From assembly GCA_964384675.1 (NCBI GenBank), contig CAYLNK010000381.1, forward strand, positions 1-5,591: a stretch of DNA of 5,591 nucleotides, written 5' to 3'. Shown piece by piece: positions 1-5,591 of this stretch; position 1 is the stretch's first letter; each line of letters opens with the position of its first letter. The notes below the pieces were generated by a model, which made no database searches, was not told the DNA's origin, and was given only the letters and a program-made list of their open reading frames with translations. This DNA comes from CAYLNK01 sp964384675. GTDB taxonomy: Bacteria; Acidobacteriota; Thermoanaerobaculia; UBA5066. A program made the translations under genes and the position numbers.

Positions 1-587
1 ACGCCGTCGACGCCGACGGCGTCGTCTACCCCGGCACGTGCCGCGCCGGGCTCCCGCCCGGCCGCGCCCCGCGCTCCACGCGGTTCCGCGTGACCGAGGG
101 GACGATCGCGTTCGTCGACCGGATTCACGGCGCGATCGCCGAGGAGCCGTCGCGGACCGTCGGCGACTTCGTCGTCGAGCGCGCGGACGGGCCGTTCGCG
201 TACCAGCTCGCCGTGGTCGTGGACGACGCGGCGCAGGGCGTGACCGAGGTGGTGCGCGGTGCCGACCTGCTGTCGTCCACGGCGCGGCAGATCGCCCTCC
301 AGCGGGCCCTCGGCCTGCCGACGCCGTCGTACGCGCACCTTCCGCTCGTCGTCGCGCCCGATGGCGGCAAGCTCTCCAAGCGCGAGGCCGCGCTGCCGCT
401 GCCCGACCTTCACGAGTCGCGGGTCCGCGAGACGCTCGCCCTGGCGCTCCGCCTGCTCGGCCAGGAGCCCGCCGACGGCCCGCCCCCGGAGATGCTGGCC
501 GGGGCGCTGCGGCGCTTCGCCCCGGAGCGCGTCCCGACCGGGACGGTGCGCGCCGACGGGAGCGCCGTCAGGTCCGCGGTCCCTTGA
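1..587 (+). CDS. gluQ: Glutamyl-Q tRNA(Asp) synthetase, C-terminal part (5' end outside window)
   Basis: A truncated class I GluRS-like enzyme that lacks the anticodon-binding domain. The family activates glutamate without tRNA and attaches it to queuosine at position 34 of tRNA(Asp) in the cytoplasm. The first whole codon is at 3, and 194 residues are visible of the roughly 300 usual for the family. Fragment residues 9-14 (YPGTCR) give the Tyr-x3-Cys half of the zinc site known from E. coli GluQRS; the preceding Cys pair and the HIGH motif lie off the window. Residues 66-74 (AYQLAVVVD), VVRGADLL near 83-90 and the KMSKS-type loop KLSKR at 123-127 are typical. The C-terminus ends soon after the catalytic core, which separates it from full-length GltX. 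The stop TGA (585-587) lies inside the 3' end of the converging gene, a 20-base tail-to-tail overlap. A GTG at 90 opens the same frame but falls after the zinc ligands, so it is not the start. Confidence 0.94.
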   Translation, partial: AVDADGVVYPGTCRAGLPPGRAPRSTRFRVTEGTIAFVDRIHGAIAEEPSRTVGDFVVERADGPFAYQLAVVVDDAAQGVTEVVRGADLLSSTARQIALQRALGLPTPSYAHLPLVVAPDGGKLSKREAALPLPDLHESRVRETLALALRLLGQEPADGPPPEMLAGALRRFAPERVPTGTVRADGSAVRSAVP

Positions 588-1023
588 AGAGCGCGCGAAG
601 GTCCATCGACGGCGCGCTGAGCCGGCTCGCCATCGCCACGTAGCTCCGCGCGACTTCGTCCTTGCCGGCGCCCAGCACCGTCCCGACGAGGCCCAGCGCG
701 CGCCCCAGCTCGTCCGGCGGCACCTTCGCGACGACGAGGCGCCAGATCGCCTCCTCCAGTACGTTGAACGCCGTCTGGATCTCGAAGAGGTCGAAGCCGG
801 CCTCGAACCGCTCGCGGCCGATCCGCTCGGCGTGGGCCACGATCGGCGCCAGATCGGTGGTCTTCAGGCAGAGGAGGACGAGGTCGAAGAGGTCGGCCAG
901 CCGCGTGCGTGCGGCGCCGGGGCCTCCCTCGCGGTAGTGGCGGAGCGCGGCGCGATCGAGGGCCCCGGTGGCCTCGTCGATCACGACCTCGCTCTGCGAC
1001 TGGAGAAGGGCGATCAGATCCAT
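568..1023 (-). CDS. Small RsbRD N-terminal-domain-like protein (hypothetical)
   Basis: A 151-residue, mostly helical, apparently soluble protein with no signal peptide or membrane segment. It resembles the RsbRD_N sensory domain found at the N-terminus of RsbR-type stressosome proteins and some kinases. The best part is residues 65-98: an acidic/basic helix with ERFEAGFDLFEIQ, then AFNVLEEAIWRLVV. A second block, GAGKDEVARSYVAMAS (118-133), looks conserved from memory of actinobacterial hypothetical proteins. No STAS domain or other output domain follows, so it stands alone. The ATG start is supported by GGAGG at 1029-1033, five bases upstream. It lies 36 bases after the LytTR regulator gene on the same strand and is probably the last gene of that operon. 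Its 3' end overlaps gluQ by 20 bases. The family assignment is by pattern recognition only; the coding call is firm, the function unknown. Confidence 0.72.
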   Translation of the reverse strand: MDLIALLQSQSEVVIDEATGALDRAALRHYREGGPGAARTRLADLFDLVLLCLKTTDLAPIVAHAERIGRERFEAGFDLFEIQTAFNVLEEAIWRLVVAKVPPDELGRALGLVGTVLGAGKDEVARSYVAMASRLSAPSMDLRALFKGPRT

Positions 1024-1033
1024 CGACGCCTCC

Positions 1034-1050
1034 GCGGCCCGGGGGGCCGC
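1034..1050 (-). other. GC-only hairpin between the LytTR regulator and RsbRD_N-like genes
   Basis: A perfect 7-bp inverted repeat (GCGGCCC / GGGCCGC) with a 3-base loop sits in the 36-base gap, its downstream arm touching the GGAGG ribosome binding site of the next gene. No T-run follows on the minus strand, so it does not look like a standard intrinsic terminator. It could reduce read-through, protect the upstream message from 3' decay, or affect ribosome access, or it may be chance in GC-rich DNA. Confidence 0.35.
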
Positions 1051-1059
1051 ACGTCGATC

Positions 1060-1839
1060 CTAGGCCCCGCCCCCCACCCCGCCGCCATCCAGCACCTGCT
1101 TCAGGCGCGCGGCGCCGGCGCGGCTCACCGGCAGGCGGGTGCCGTCGTGGAGGACGGCCAGCGGCGTCCCGCCCGGACCCGCTTCCAGACGCGCGAGGCG
1201 GTCCAGATTGACCAGGTACGACCGGTGGATCCGCACGAAGCGGCAGGGGTCGAGCTGCTCCTCCAGGCTCGAGATCGTCTGCTGCTTCAGGTGATCGCGC
1301 CCCCCGCTCCGGATCGCCACGTAGTCGTCCTCGGCCTTCACGTAGTCGACGTCCTTCAGCGGGACGATCGTCACCCGCGAGCCGTCCTTCACGGCGAGGC
1401 GGGTCAGGGCGCGGGGCGGCTCGATCCGGGGGAGCGCCACCTTCCCCCGCTGCGCGGCGACCCGCTCCCGCGCCCGTGCGAGCGCGGCGTCGAACCGCTC
1501 CCTCGTGAACGGCTTCAGGAGGTAGTCGACGGCATTCACCTCGAAGGCGCGGAGGGCGTACTGGTCGTACGCGGTCACGAAGATCACCGCGGGCCCCGGC
1601 TCGATCAGCTCGAGCACCTCGAAGCCGTCCAGCTTCGGCATCTGCACGTCCAGAAACACCAGGTCCGGCCGTGCGCCGCCCTCGCCGGCGATCGCCTTCA
1701 CCGCCGCCAGGCCGTTCGCGCACTCCGCCACCACGTCCACGTCCGGATGCGCGGCCAGGTGCTCGCGCACCACGGCGCGGGCCAGCTCCTCGTCGTCCAC
1801 GACGACGGCGCGGAGCCGCGCGCCCGGCGGCTCGCTCAC
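1060..1839 (-). CDS. LytTR-family response regulator (LytR/AlgR/YpdB type)
   Basis: A two-component response regulator and DNA-binding transcription factor, 259 residues, the usual length for the LytR/AlgR family. The receiver domain spans about residues 9-125, with acidic pocket D15/D16, phosphoacceptor D64 (in VFLDVQMPKLDGFE), T89 and K109 (in DYLLKPF). A linker leads to the LytTR domain (about 147-250), recognisable by the AEDDYVAI segment, FVRIHRSYLVNL and the closing LPVSR strand. A glycine-rich tail ends the protein. The GTG start at 1837-1839 overlaps the kinase stop as GTGA and has no clear Shine-Dalgarno of its own, so translation is probably coupled to the kinase. The next in-frame GTG codons cut into the first receiver strand and would lose the acidic pocket. 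The frame stays open far upstream through the kinase gene, but that part is shadow. Partner: the kinase encoded just before it. Confidence 0.93.
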   Translation of the reverse strand: MSEPPGARLRAVVVDDEELARAVVREHLAAHPDVDVVAECANGLAAVKAIAGEGGARPDLVFLDVQMPKLDGFEVLELIEPGPAVIFVTAYDQYALRAFEVNAVDYLLKPFTRERFDAALARARERVAAQRGKVALPRIEPPRALTRLAVKDGSRVTIVPLKDVDYVKAEDDYVAIRSGGRDHLKQQTISSLEEQLDPCRFVRIHRSYLVNLDRLARLEAGPGGTPLAVLHDGTRLPVSRAGAARLKQVLDGGGVGGGA

Positions 1840-2903
1840 GCGGGGCTCGTCTCGAACGGCAGGAGCAGCTCCACGCGGTACTCGGCGGTGCCGACGGTCT
1901 CCTGCAGGCTGGCCTCGCGCCCGTACAGCGCGGCGAGGCGCGCCTTCACGTTGGAGAGACCGAGGCCGGTGCCGCGGCGCGACGGCGCGTCGGGATCGAA
2001 CGGGTTCCGCAGGACGATCCGCAGCCGTTCCCCGACCCGCCCCGCCTCGATCCGCACGACACCTCCGTCCACGCACGTCGACACGCCGTGCGTGACGGCA
2101 TTCTCCACGAGCGGCTGCAGGAGGAGCGGCGGGACGAAGCCCTCGCCGGCGGACGGCTCGATCGCCTCCTCCACGCCGAGGCGCGCGCCGAAGCGCACCC
2201 TCTCGACTCCCAGGTACCGCCGCGCGAGCGCCAGCTCCTCGGAGAGCGGAATCGACGTGCGCTGCCCGAGACCCAGGCTGGTACGCAGGAACTCGGCCAG
2301 GAGGAGGCACGTCTCCCGCGCCTTCGCCGGGTCGACGGTCGTGAGCGAGCTGACGGCGTTCAGGCTGTTGAAGAAGAAGTGCGGGTTGACCTGAGCCTTC
2401 AGCGCGTTCAGCTCGGCTTCGCGGGCCAGCAGCCGCAGCTTCCCCTCCCGGCGCTCCCCTTCTCGGGAGGTCTCGATGGAGAGGAGGACGTAGTGCAGTG
2501 CCACGACGAGGAGGTAGTAGAAGACGCCCAGGACCAGGATCGCGATCATCGCGCGCGGGTTCAGGAGGTCGGGCAGGCCCTCCCAGTCCGGCACCAGCGC
2601 CACGCCGGACGCGATCGTCGCGGCCATCGCCGCCCAGAGACCGCTCGACAGGAGCGCCGCCAGCAGGTGGCTGACGGCGATCCGCGGGAGGCTGTCCCGG
2701 CTGAGCGGGACGGCCTTGCAGACGTACCACGAGGAGAGGCAGAGGAACGCGTAGAAGAGGGCCATCGGAGCCGCCAGGGCGGCGGCCTGGAGCGGCTCCA
2801 TCGGGCCCGTGAGATAGAGGAGGTAGGCGAGGATCCCGGCCAGGGGCGTCCACGAGACCAGGTACGGGATCAGCCGGCCCCGTTGCCACAGGAGCGGGTG
2901 CAC
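1836..2903 (-). CDS. LytS/YpdA-type membrane sensor histidine kinase
   Basis: An inner-membrane sensor kinase of 355 residues. The N-terminal part holds four hydrophobic segments (about 12-31, 37-60, 75-103, 118-142) with very short loops and no sizeable periplasmic domain, so it may sense within the membrane or through a partner protein. A charged coil (145-168) leads to the His_kinase (PF06580) domain: phosphoacceptor H175 in NPHFFFNSLN, a variant of the usual NPHFLFN. The ATPase domain has the N-box PLVENAVTHG (264-273) and the glycine box GTGLGLSNVK (311-320), followed by RLAALYG. All catalytic features seem intact. The GTG start has GAGG at 2911-2914, seven bases upstream and overlapping the stop of the LiaF-like gene, which implies coupled translation. 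Its stop overlaps the regulator start. The signal sensed is unknown; the tight link to the LiaF-like gene suggests that protein modulates it. Confidence 0.93.
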   Translation of the reverse strand: MHPLLWQRGRLIPYLVSWTPLAGILAYLLYLTGPMEPLQAAALAAPMALFYAFLCLSSWYVCKAVPLSRDSLPRIAVSHLLAALLSSGLWAAMAATIASGVALVPDWEGLPDLLNPRAMIAILVLGVFYYLLVVALHYVLLSIETSREGERREGKLRLLAREAELNALKAQVNPHFFFNSLNAVSSLTTVDPAKARETCLLLAEFLRTSLGLGQRTSIPLSEELALARRYLGVERVRFGARLGVEEAIEPSAGEGFVPPLLLQPLVENAVTHGVSTCVDGGVVRIEAGRVGERLRIVLRNPFDPDAPSRRGTGLGLSNVKARLAALYGREASLQETVGTAEYRVELLLPFETSPA

Positions 2904-2912
2904 GGCGTCGCC

Positions 2913-3632
2913 TCAGCCCTTCTTGCCGTGGTTTCTCACCTCGAAGCCGCCGAAGACCGCGTAGCCGGTGATGACCAGCTGCGGCGCCGGCGAGTCCGCG
3001 GTCGGGAGCGGATGGCTCGTCTCGTCCCCCGCGCCGCCGAAGATCGGCAGCACCTTCACGGCCACGTTCCAGCCCTCCGGCACGATCATGTCGACCCCGC
3101 CCCAGAGGACGAAGACGTCCACGACCGCCTTGTCGCCCCCGATCGAGGAGTCGCGCAGGTCGATCTCGAGGCCGCCCAGGACCGCGGTGACGTGCCCGCC
3201 CTTGAACGCCGGCGTCACGATGCGGCGCGGCCCGCCGCCGAAGAGCGCCGACTCGTTCAGGTACGAGCCGGTCTCGTCGACACCCATCGGGAGCGCCATC
3301 CGCTCGCCCTGCACCGCCTGCCAGACGATCCGCCCGCCCACCGCCACGATCAGGAGCGGCCAGAGCGACCAGATCGAGAAGTAGATGAATCCGTACTGCT
3401 CGGCGAGGAGGACCGAGCCCCCCACGACGAGCGCCCACGCCCAGAACTTCGACCCGGCCCGCTTGTCGAACAGCTTGGCGATGCCGACCGCGATGAGCGC
3501 CACCGGCCAGATCCGCGAGAGGGGAAACCACGCACGGAAGCCGAGGTTCCGGAGGGTGAAGACCACCCCCACGACGATGACGACGATGCCGAGGACCAGC
3601 TTGGAGTTGAGCTGACTGTCGCGCTCTTCCAT
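2913..3632 (-). CDS. LiaF-like membrane protein, probable kinase modulator
   Basis: A 239-residue protein with the LiaF layout: four hydrophobic segments in two hairpins (about 11-28, 40-55, 62-78, 84-104), then a soluble C-terminal domain (about 125-234) rich in short beta strands. That domain carries repeated glycine turns (FGGG, LGGLEIDL, WGGVDMIVPEGW, FGGFEVRN) typical of the LiaF-like C-terminal (DUF2154) beta-helical fold. In Bacillus subtilis, LiaF inhibits the LiaSR cell-envelope stress system; the same kind of role for the kinase encoded 9 bases downstream is inference. Here the partners are LytS/LytTR proteins rather than the NarL-type pair of LiaSR. The ATG start is well supported by GGGAGGG at 3637-3643, four bases upstream. 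It is probably the first gene of the signalling operon, preceded by a 74-base gap. Some family members are annotated only as cell wall-active antibiotics response proteins; the substrate or ligand is unknown. Confidence 0.88.
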   Translation of the reverse strand: MEERDSQLNSKLVLGIVVIVVGVVFTLRNLGFRAWFPLSRIWPVALIAVGIAKLFDKRAGSKFWAWALVVGGSVLLAEQYGFIYFSIWSLWPLLIVAVGGRIVWQAVQGERMALPMGVDETGSYLNESALFGGGPRRIVTPAFKGGHVTAVLGGLEIDLRDSSIGGDKAVVDVFVLWGGVDMIVPEGWNVAVKVLPIFGGAGDETSHPLPTADSPAPQLVITGYAVFGGFEVRNHGKKG

Positions 3633-3636
3633 GGTG

Positions 3637-3655
3637 CCCTCCCTTCAGCGGAGGG
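3637..3655 (-). promoter_or_regulatory. Hairpin enclosing the ribosome binding site of the LiaF-like gene
   Basis: On the minus strand, CCCTCC (3655-3650) and GGAGGG (3642-3637) form a perfect 6-bp inverted repeat with a 7-base loop. The downstream arm is the Shine-Dalgarno itself, four bases before the ATG. Folded, it would hide the ribosome binding site. It matters only if transcription starts upstream of 3655, for instance by read-through from the glycosyltransferase genes. No known riboswitch or thermometer family is recognised, and a purine-rich ribosome binding site in GC-rich DNA pairs by chance fairly easily. Confidence 0.4.
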
Positions 3656-3689
3656 TACGGGCCCTGGCGCGCGCGGGGTGCGGGGGAAT

Positions 3690-3723
3690 CGGCGAACCGA
3701 CGGCGGCTACCGGTGAACGACGG
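3690..3723. promoter_or_regulatory. Imperfect direct repeat, 21-bp period: candidate LytTR operator
   Basis: On the plus strand CGGCGAAC (3690-3697) and CGGTGAAC (3711-3718) repeat with one mismatch, exactly 21 bases apart. Both are followed by GACGG (3699-3703 and 3719-3723), so the similarity extends over about 13-14 bases with one single-base shift. LytTR regulators such as YpdB and AlgR bind paired direct repeats about two helical turns apart. The pair lies about 58-91 bases upstream of the LiaF-like start and partly inside the end of the glycosyltransferase gene, a sensible place for an autoregulatory activator site. No convincing -35/-10 pair was found between it and the gene; TACCCT at 3652-3657 is only a weak -10 candidate. 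Confidence 0.35.
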
Positions 3724-5389
3724 ACGGGGCGGCCTTTGGCGGCGTCAGATCGTAGACGTCGATCGAATCGCCCGCCCGGGCCACCAGCCGGGGCGGGCCC
3801 TGGGCACGGCGCACGAGAGCCAGGAGACGAGCGGCGCGCGGCACCGCTTCGCGGAAGAGGACGGCCTCCGGCCCGACCAGGAGGAGCTGCCGCGAGACGG
3901 CGACGTAGCGCCGGGGCGCCGTGTCCTCTTCGAGGAGATCGAGGATGCCGGGAACGCGCACCGACGGCCGGTCCCCGCCGACGTAGGCGATCGAGACCTC
4001 CGCCAGCGGGAGGCGCTCTCGGTCCAGGAGGTCGCGCAGCCGCAGCAGGTCCTGGCCCCAGTCCAGGTTCGAGTCGGCCAGGAGCGGCCGGCCAGCCAGA
4101 GAGCCGATCAGGCCGTTGCTTCCGATCCCGCGTCCGAACCCGAGCGGCAGGAGCGCCAGACAGACGGCCGCCGCCACGCCACGCGCCCCCGCGCGGGCGA
4201 CGACGATCGGGGCGAGGGCCGTCGCCGCGCCCACCGTCGCGAGGGCGACCGACGGGAAGACGTGCCGCACGCCGATCCGAGGTCCGGGCAGCGACGCCAG
4301 GAACAGCAGTCCGGCCGCGAGGAGGAAGAGCCTCGCCCGCCCGGGCGGATCCGGACGCGCGGCACGGATCGTCCCCGCCGAGACGGCGGCGAGCCAGACG
4401 GCCGGCGACTTCACCACGAGCGCGACGAGGTGGTAAGCGGCGGACGGGTGGGCCGTCGCGCCGTCGATGAAGTACGTCAGCCGGCCGCCGGCCGACTGGC
4501 GGAGGATGAAGAGCAGCCCGAACGCCCATCGGGCCAGCCCGCGATCCACGCCCTCCATCATCCGCAGCAGCGTCATGTCCGTCTCGCTCATCCGATAGAT
4601 CCTGCCGAGCACGTCCAGCGTGCCGGCCGGATCCCCGGCGAGGAAGAGATGGAGGTACGCGTCCAGCACGCCGAGCGCCCCCAGCGGGACGAGCGCCGCC
4701 GCGAGAAGCCAGCGGAGACTCCGGCGGCGGAGCGCCGTCCAGGCCAGGGCCGCCGCGGCGAGGGCGACGAGCAGCACGGCCGAGTGCTTCGTGGCGAGGG
4801 CGCCTCCGAGGCTCAGCGCGAGCGCCGCCACCCGGGCTGGAGCGGGTCGCTCGAGGAGCCGGACGAGGACGCCGCACGAGAGGACCGCGAAGAGCGTGAG
4901 GGGCACGTCCGTCGCGACGAGGTGTCCGTGCGGGAAGAATGCCGTGTCGCCGGCCAGAAGGGCGGCGGCGAGGAGACCGGCCGTTCCCCCGCCCGGCGCC
5001 CAGAAGGCGGCGAGGAGGAGAAGGACGAAGAGCGCGATCGCCGCGCCGCGGGCGGCGAGGAGAACGTCCCCGGGCAAGCCACCGGGAGGCGCGGCCAGCG
5101 CGAAGTCCCGGCACGATCTGAAGAAGTCGCGGTACGAAAGGGCTGGCGACTCGCGCAGGCCCGAGACGGCGGCGGCGAGACCGAACAGGTGCTTGGCGAG
5201 CGGCGGGTGCTCGACGTTCACGGAGAAGCGCAGGTTGCGCGCCTCGACGACGCCCGCGGCCACGTGAATCGGCTCGTCGGAGATCGCCGAGTCCCGCCGG
5301 GAGTCCACCACCGAGAGGACGGTGCCGAGGACCAGGATCGACCCCAGGAGAGCGGCGATCGTGGTCCTCGACACCCGGCCCTCAGCCAC
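3707..5389 (-). CDS. GT39/ArnT-like polytopic membrane glycosyltransferase
   Basis: A 560-residue integral membrane protein of the PMT/ArnT-like (GT39, PMT_2) type. These enzymes use a polyprenyl-phosphate-linked sugar to glycosylate lipid, protein or polymer acceptors on the outer face of the inner membrane. After the first helix (about 10-28) comes the DE motif (SDEPIHVAAG, D38/E39), the likely catalytic acid region, then EHPPLAK at 60-66. About eleven further hydrophobic segments run to about residue 420. They include ATDVPLTL (159-166), TKHSAVLL (200-207), VKSPAVWL (326-333) and IGVRHVFPSVA (372-382). A soluble tail (about 437-560) begins with DSNLDWGQDL (439-448), a signature I associate with one bacterial ArnT-like subgroup. 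The chosen GTG start overlaps the upstream gene's stop by 8 bases and has GGAGG at 5399-5403, nine bases upstream; a second GTG at 5374 is an alternative five codons in. The sugar and acceptor cannot be told from sequence. Confidence 0.87.
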   Translation of the reverse strand: MAEGRVSRTTIAALLGSILVLGTVLSVVDSRRDSAISDEPIHVAAGVVEARNLRFSVNVEHPPLAKHLFGLAAAVSGLRESPALSYRDFFRSCRDFALAAPPGGLPGDVLLAARGAAIALFVLLLLAAFWAPGGGTAGLLAAALLAGDTAFFPHGHLVATDVPLTLFAVLSCGVLVRLLERPAPARVAALALSLGGALATKHSAVLLVALAAAALAWTALRRRSLRWLLAAALVPLGALGVLDAYLHLFLAGDPAGTLDVLGRIYRMSETDMTLLRMMEGVDRGLARWAFGLLFILRQSAGGRLTYFIDGATAHPSAAYHLVALVVKSPAVWLAAVSAGTIRAARPDPPGRARLFLLAAGLLFLASLPGPRIGVRHVFPSVALATVGAATALAPIVVARAGARGVAAAVCLALLPLGFGRGIGSNGLIGSLAGRPLLADSNLDWGQDLLRLRDLLDRERLPLAEVSIAYVGGDRPSVRVPGILDLLEEDTAPRRYVAVSRQLLLVGPEAVLFREAVPRAARLLALVRRAQGPPRLVARAGDSIDVYDLTPPKAAPSVVHR

Positions 5390-5591
5390 CGCCGGTGGCC
5401 TCCACCGTGGCTTCCGCCAGGATCGGAAGGAGGACCGCGACGGGCACGAAGGCGAGCCGATCCCAGGACCAGTACATCATCCAGGCGGCCGGGAAGTACG
5501 AGAAGAGGAAGGAGAGGAGCAGGCAGCCCGCGTACAGCGCGGCGCCGGCCAGGACGGGCCGGCGGCGCGCGCGGGTGGCGGGCGCGAGGGC
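5382..5591 (-). CDS. C-terminal end of an unidentified membrane protein (5' end outside window)
   Basis: The last 69 residues of an open frame entering from the window's right edge and ending at TGA (5382-5384). They show a basic stretch (ATRARRRP), a hydrophobic segment at fragment residues 13-31, a short aromatic loop (SYFPAAWMMYWSWDR), a second hydrophobic segment at 46-59 and a short tail ATVEATGGG. This is the pattern of the final two helices of a polytopic membrane protein, with the basic residues probably cytoplasmic. The WDRLAFVPVAVLLPIL segment recalls the end of other ArnT/PMT-like glycosyltransferases, which would make a tandem pair with the next gene, but it is too short to assign. 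The 8-base overlap with the next start (GTGGCTGA) points to a shared transcript and coupled translation. The frame was read directly from the bases. Confidence 0.72.
   Translation of the reverse strand, partial: ALAPATRARRRPVLAGAALYAGCLLLSFLFSYFPAAWMMYWSWDRLAFVPVAVLLPILAEATVEATGGG

Noticed and set aside
259..2394. A plus-strand frame open for 711 codons across gluQ and the two-component genes.
   Set aside because: Low-complexity Arg/Pro/Ser/Ala composition with no domain motifs, lying antisense to genes with intact catalytic motifs.
1060..3531. A minus-strand frame open for 823 codons that could look like one large protein.
   Set aside because: Only its last 259 codons (from 1839) carry a recognisable receiver-LytTR protein. 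The rest is Arg/Gly/Ala/Pro-rich sequence out of frame with the clear kinase and LiaF-like genes, typical of shadow frames in GC-rich DNA.
3652..3680. A possible sigma-70 promoter for the LiaF-like gene (TACCCT as -10).
   Set aside because: The hexamer at the expected -35 spacing (CACCCC) does not resemble TTGACA. Too weak to list as a promoter, though an activator-dependent promoter cannot be excluded.
3689..3700. A small inverted repeat (TCGG, loop TTCG, CCGA on the minus strand) just after the glycosyltransferase stop, considered as a terminator.
   Set aside because: Only a 4-bp stem, the loop is closed by G-C rather than the C-G of the very stable UUCG tetraloop, and only two T residues follow.
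1671..3716. A plus-strand frame open for 681 codons, antisense to the kinase and LiaF-like genes.
   Set aside because: Rich in Arg, Glu, His and Gln as expected of the complement of membrane-protein codons; no recognisable motif, and the opposite strand has three convincing genes.
3645..5114. A long minus-strand frame of 489 codons overlapping the glycosyltransferase gene.
   Set aside because: Arg/Pro/Gly-rich shadow; the frame at 3707-5389 has helices and the GT39 motifs.
1..5591. Search for a CRISPR array, transposase, phage or anti-phage system, tRNA or rRNA gene.
   Set aside because: No regular repeat-spacer structure, terminal inverted repeats, integrase or nuclease-like proteins, or RNA-gene signatures were seen; all sizeable regions are explained by the listed genes.

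Overview
The window is a very GC-rich stretch (roughly 70% G+C by eye) of ordinary bacterial chromosome, tightly packed with genes. It holds the 3' part of one plus-strand gene (positions 1-587). Converging on it is a co-directional minus-strand block (568-5591) of six genes, the first cut by the window edge. GTG starts, stop/start overlaps, a LiaF-like/LytTR signalling set and ArnT-like membrane glycosyltransferases would suit a GC-rich Acidobacteriota, Gemmatimonadota or similar lineage. No gene here fixes the phylum, so that is only an impression.

Plus strand: the visible gene is the C-terminal two thirds of glutamyl-Q tRNA(Asp) synthetase (gluQ). It has half of the zinc site and the KLSKR nucleotide-binding loop. 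Its last 20 bases overlap, tail to tail, the end of the minus-strand block.

Minus strand, in transcription order: (i) the C-terminal tail of an unidentified membrane protein (5382-5591); (ii) a GT39/ArnT-like polytopic glycosyltransferase with a soluble C-terminal tail (3707-5389), whose start overlaps the previous gene by 8 bases; (iii) after a 74-base gap, a LiaF-like membrane protein (2913-3632); (iv) 9 bases later, a four-helix LytS/YpdA-type sensor histidine kinase (1836-2903); (v) overlapping by GTGA, a LytTR response regulator (1060-1839); (vi) after 36 bases, a small protein resembling the RsbRD N-terminal domain (568-1023).

Genes iii-vi read as one signalling operon. A LiaF-like membrane protein probably tunes the kinase, the kinase phosphorylates the LytTR regulator, and a small RsbRD_N-like protein of unknown role ends the set. 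The 74-base gap before the LiaF gene, plus the end of the glycosyltransferase gene, holds the only regulatory candidates I could find. One is an imperfect direct repeat with a 21-bp period, the spacing expected of a LytTR operator. The other is a perfect hairpin that would enclose the LiaF-gene ribosome binding site. Both are inferences from short motifs.

I saw no RNA genes, CRISPR array, insertion sequence, integrase or other sign of a mobile element, and no anti-phage system. The long open frames opposite the real genes are artefacts of high GC.
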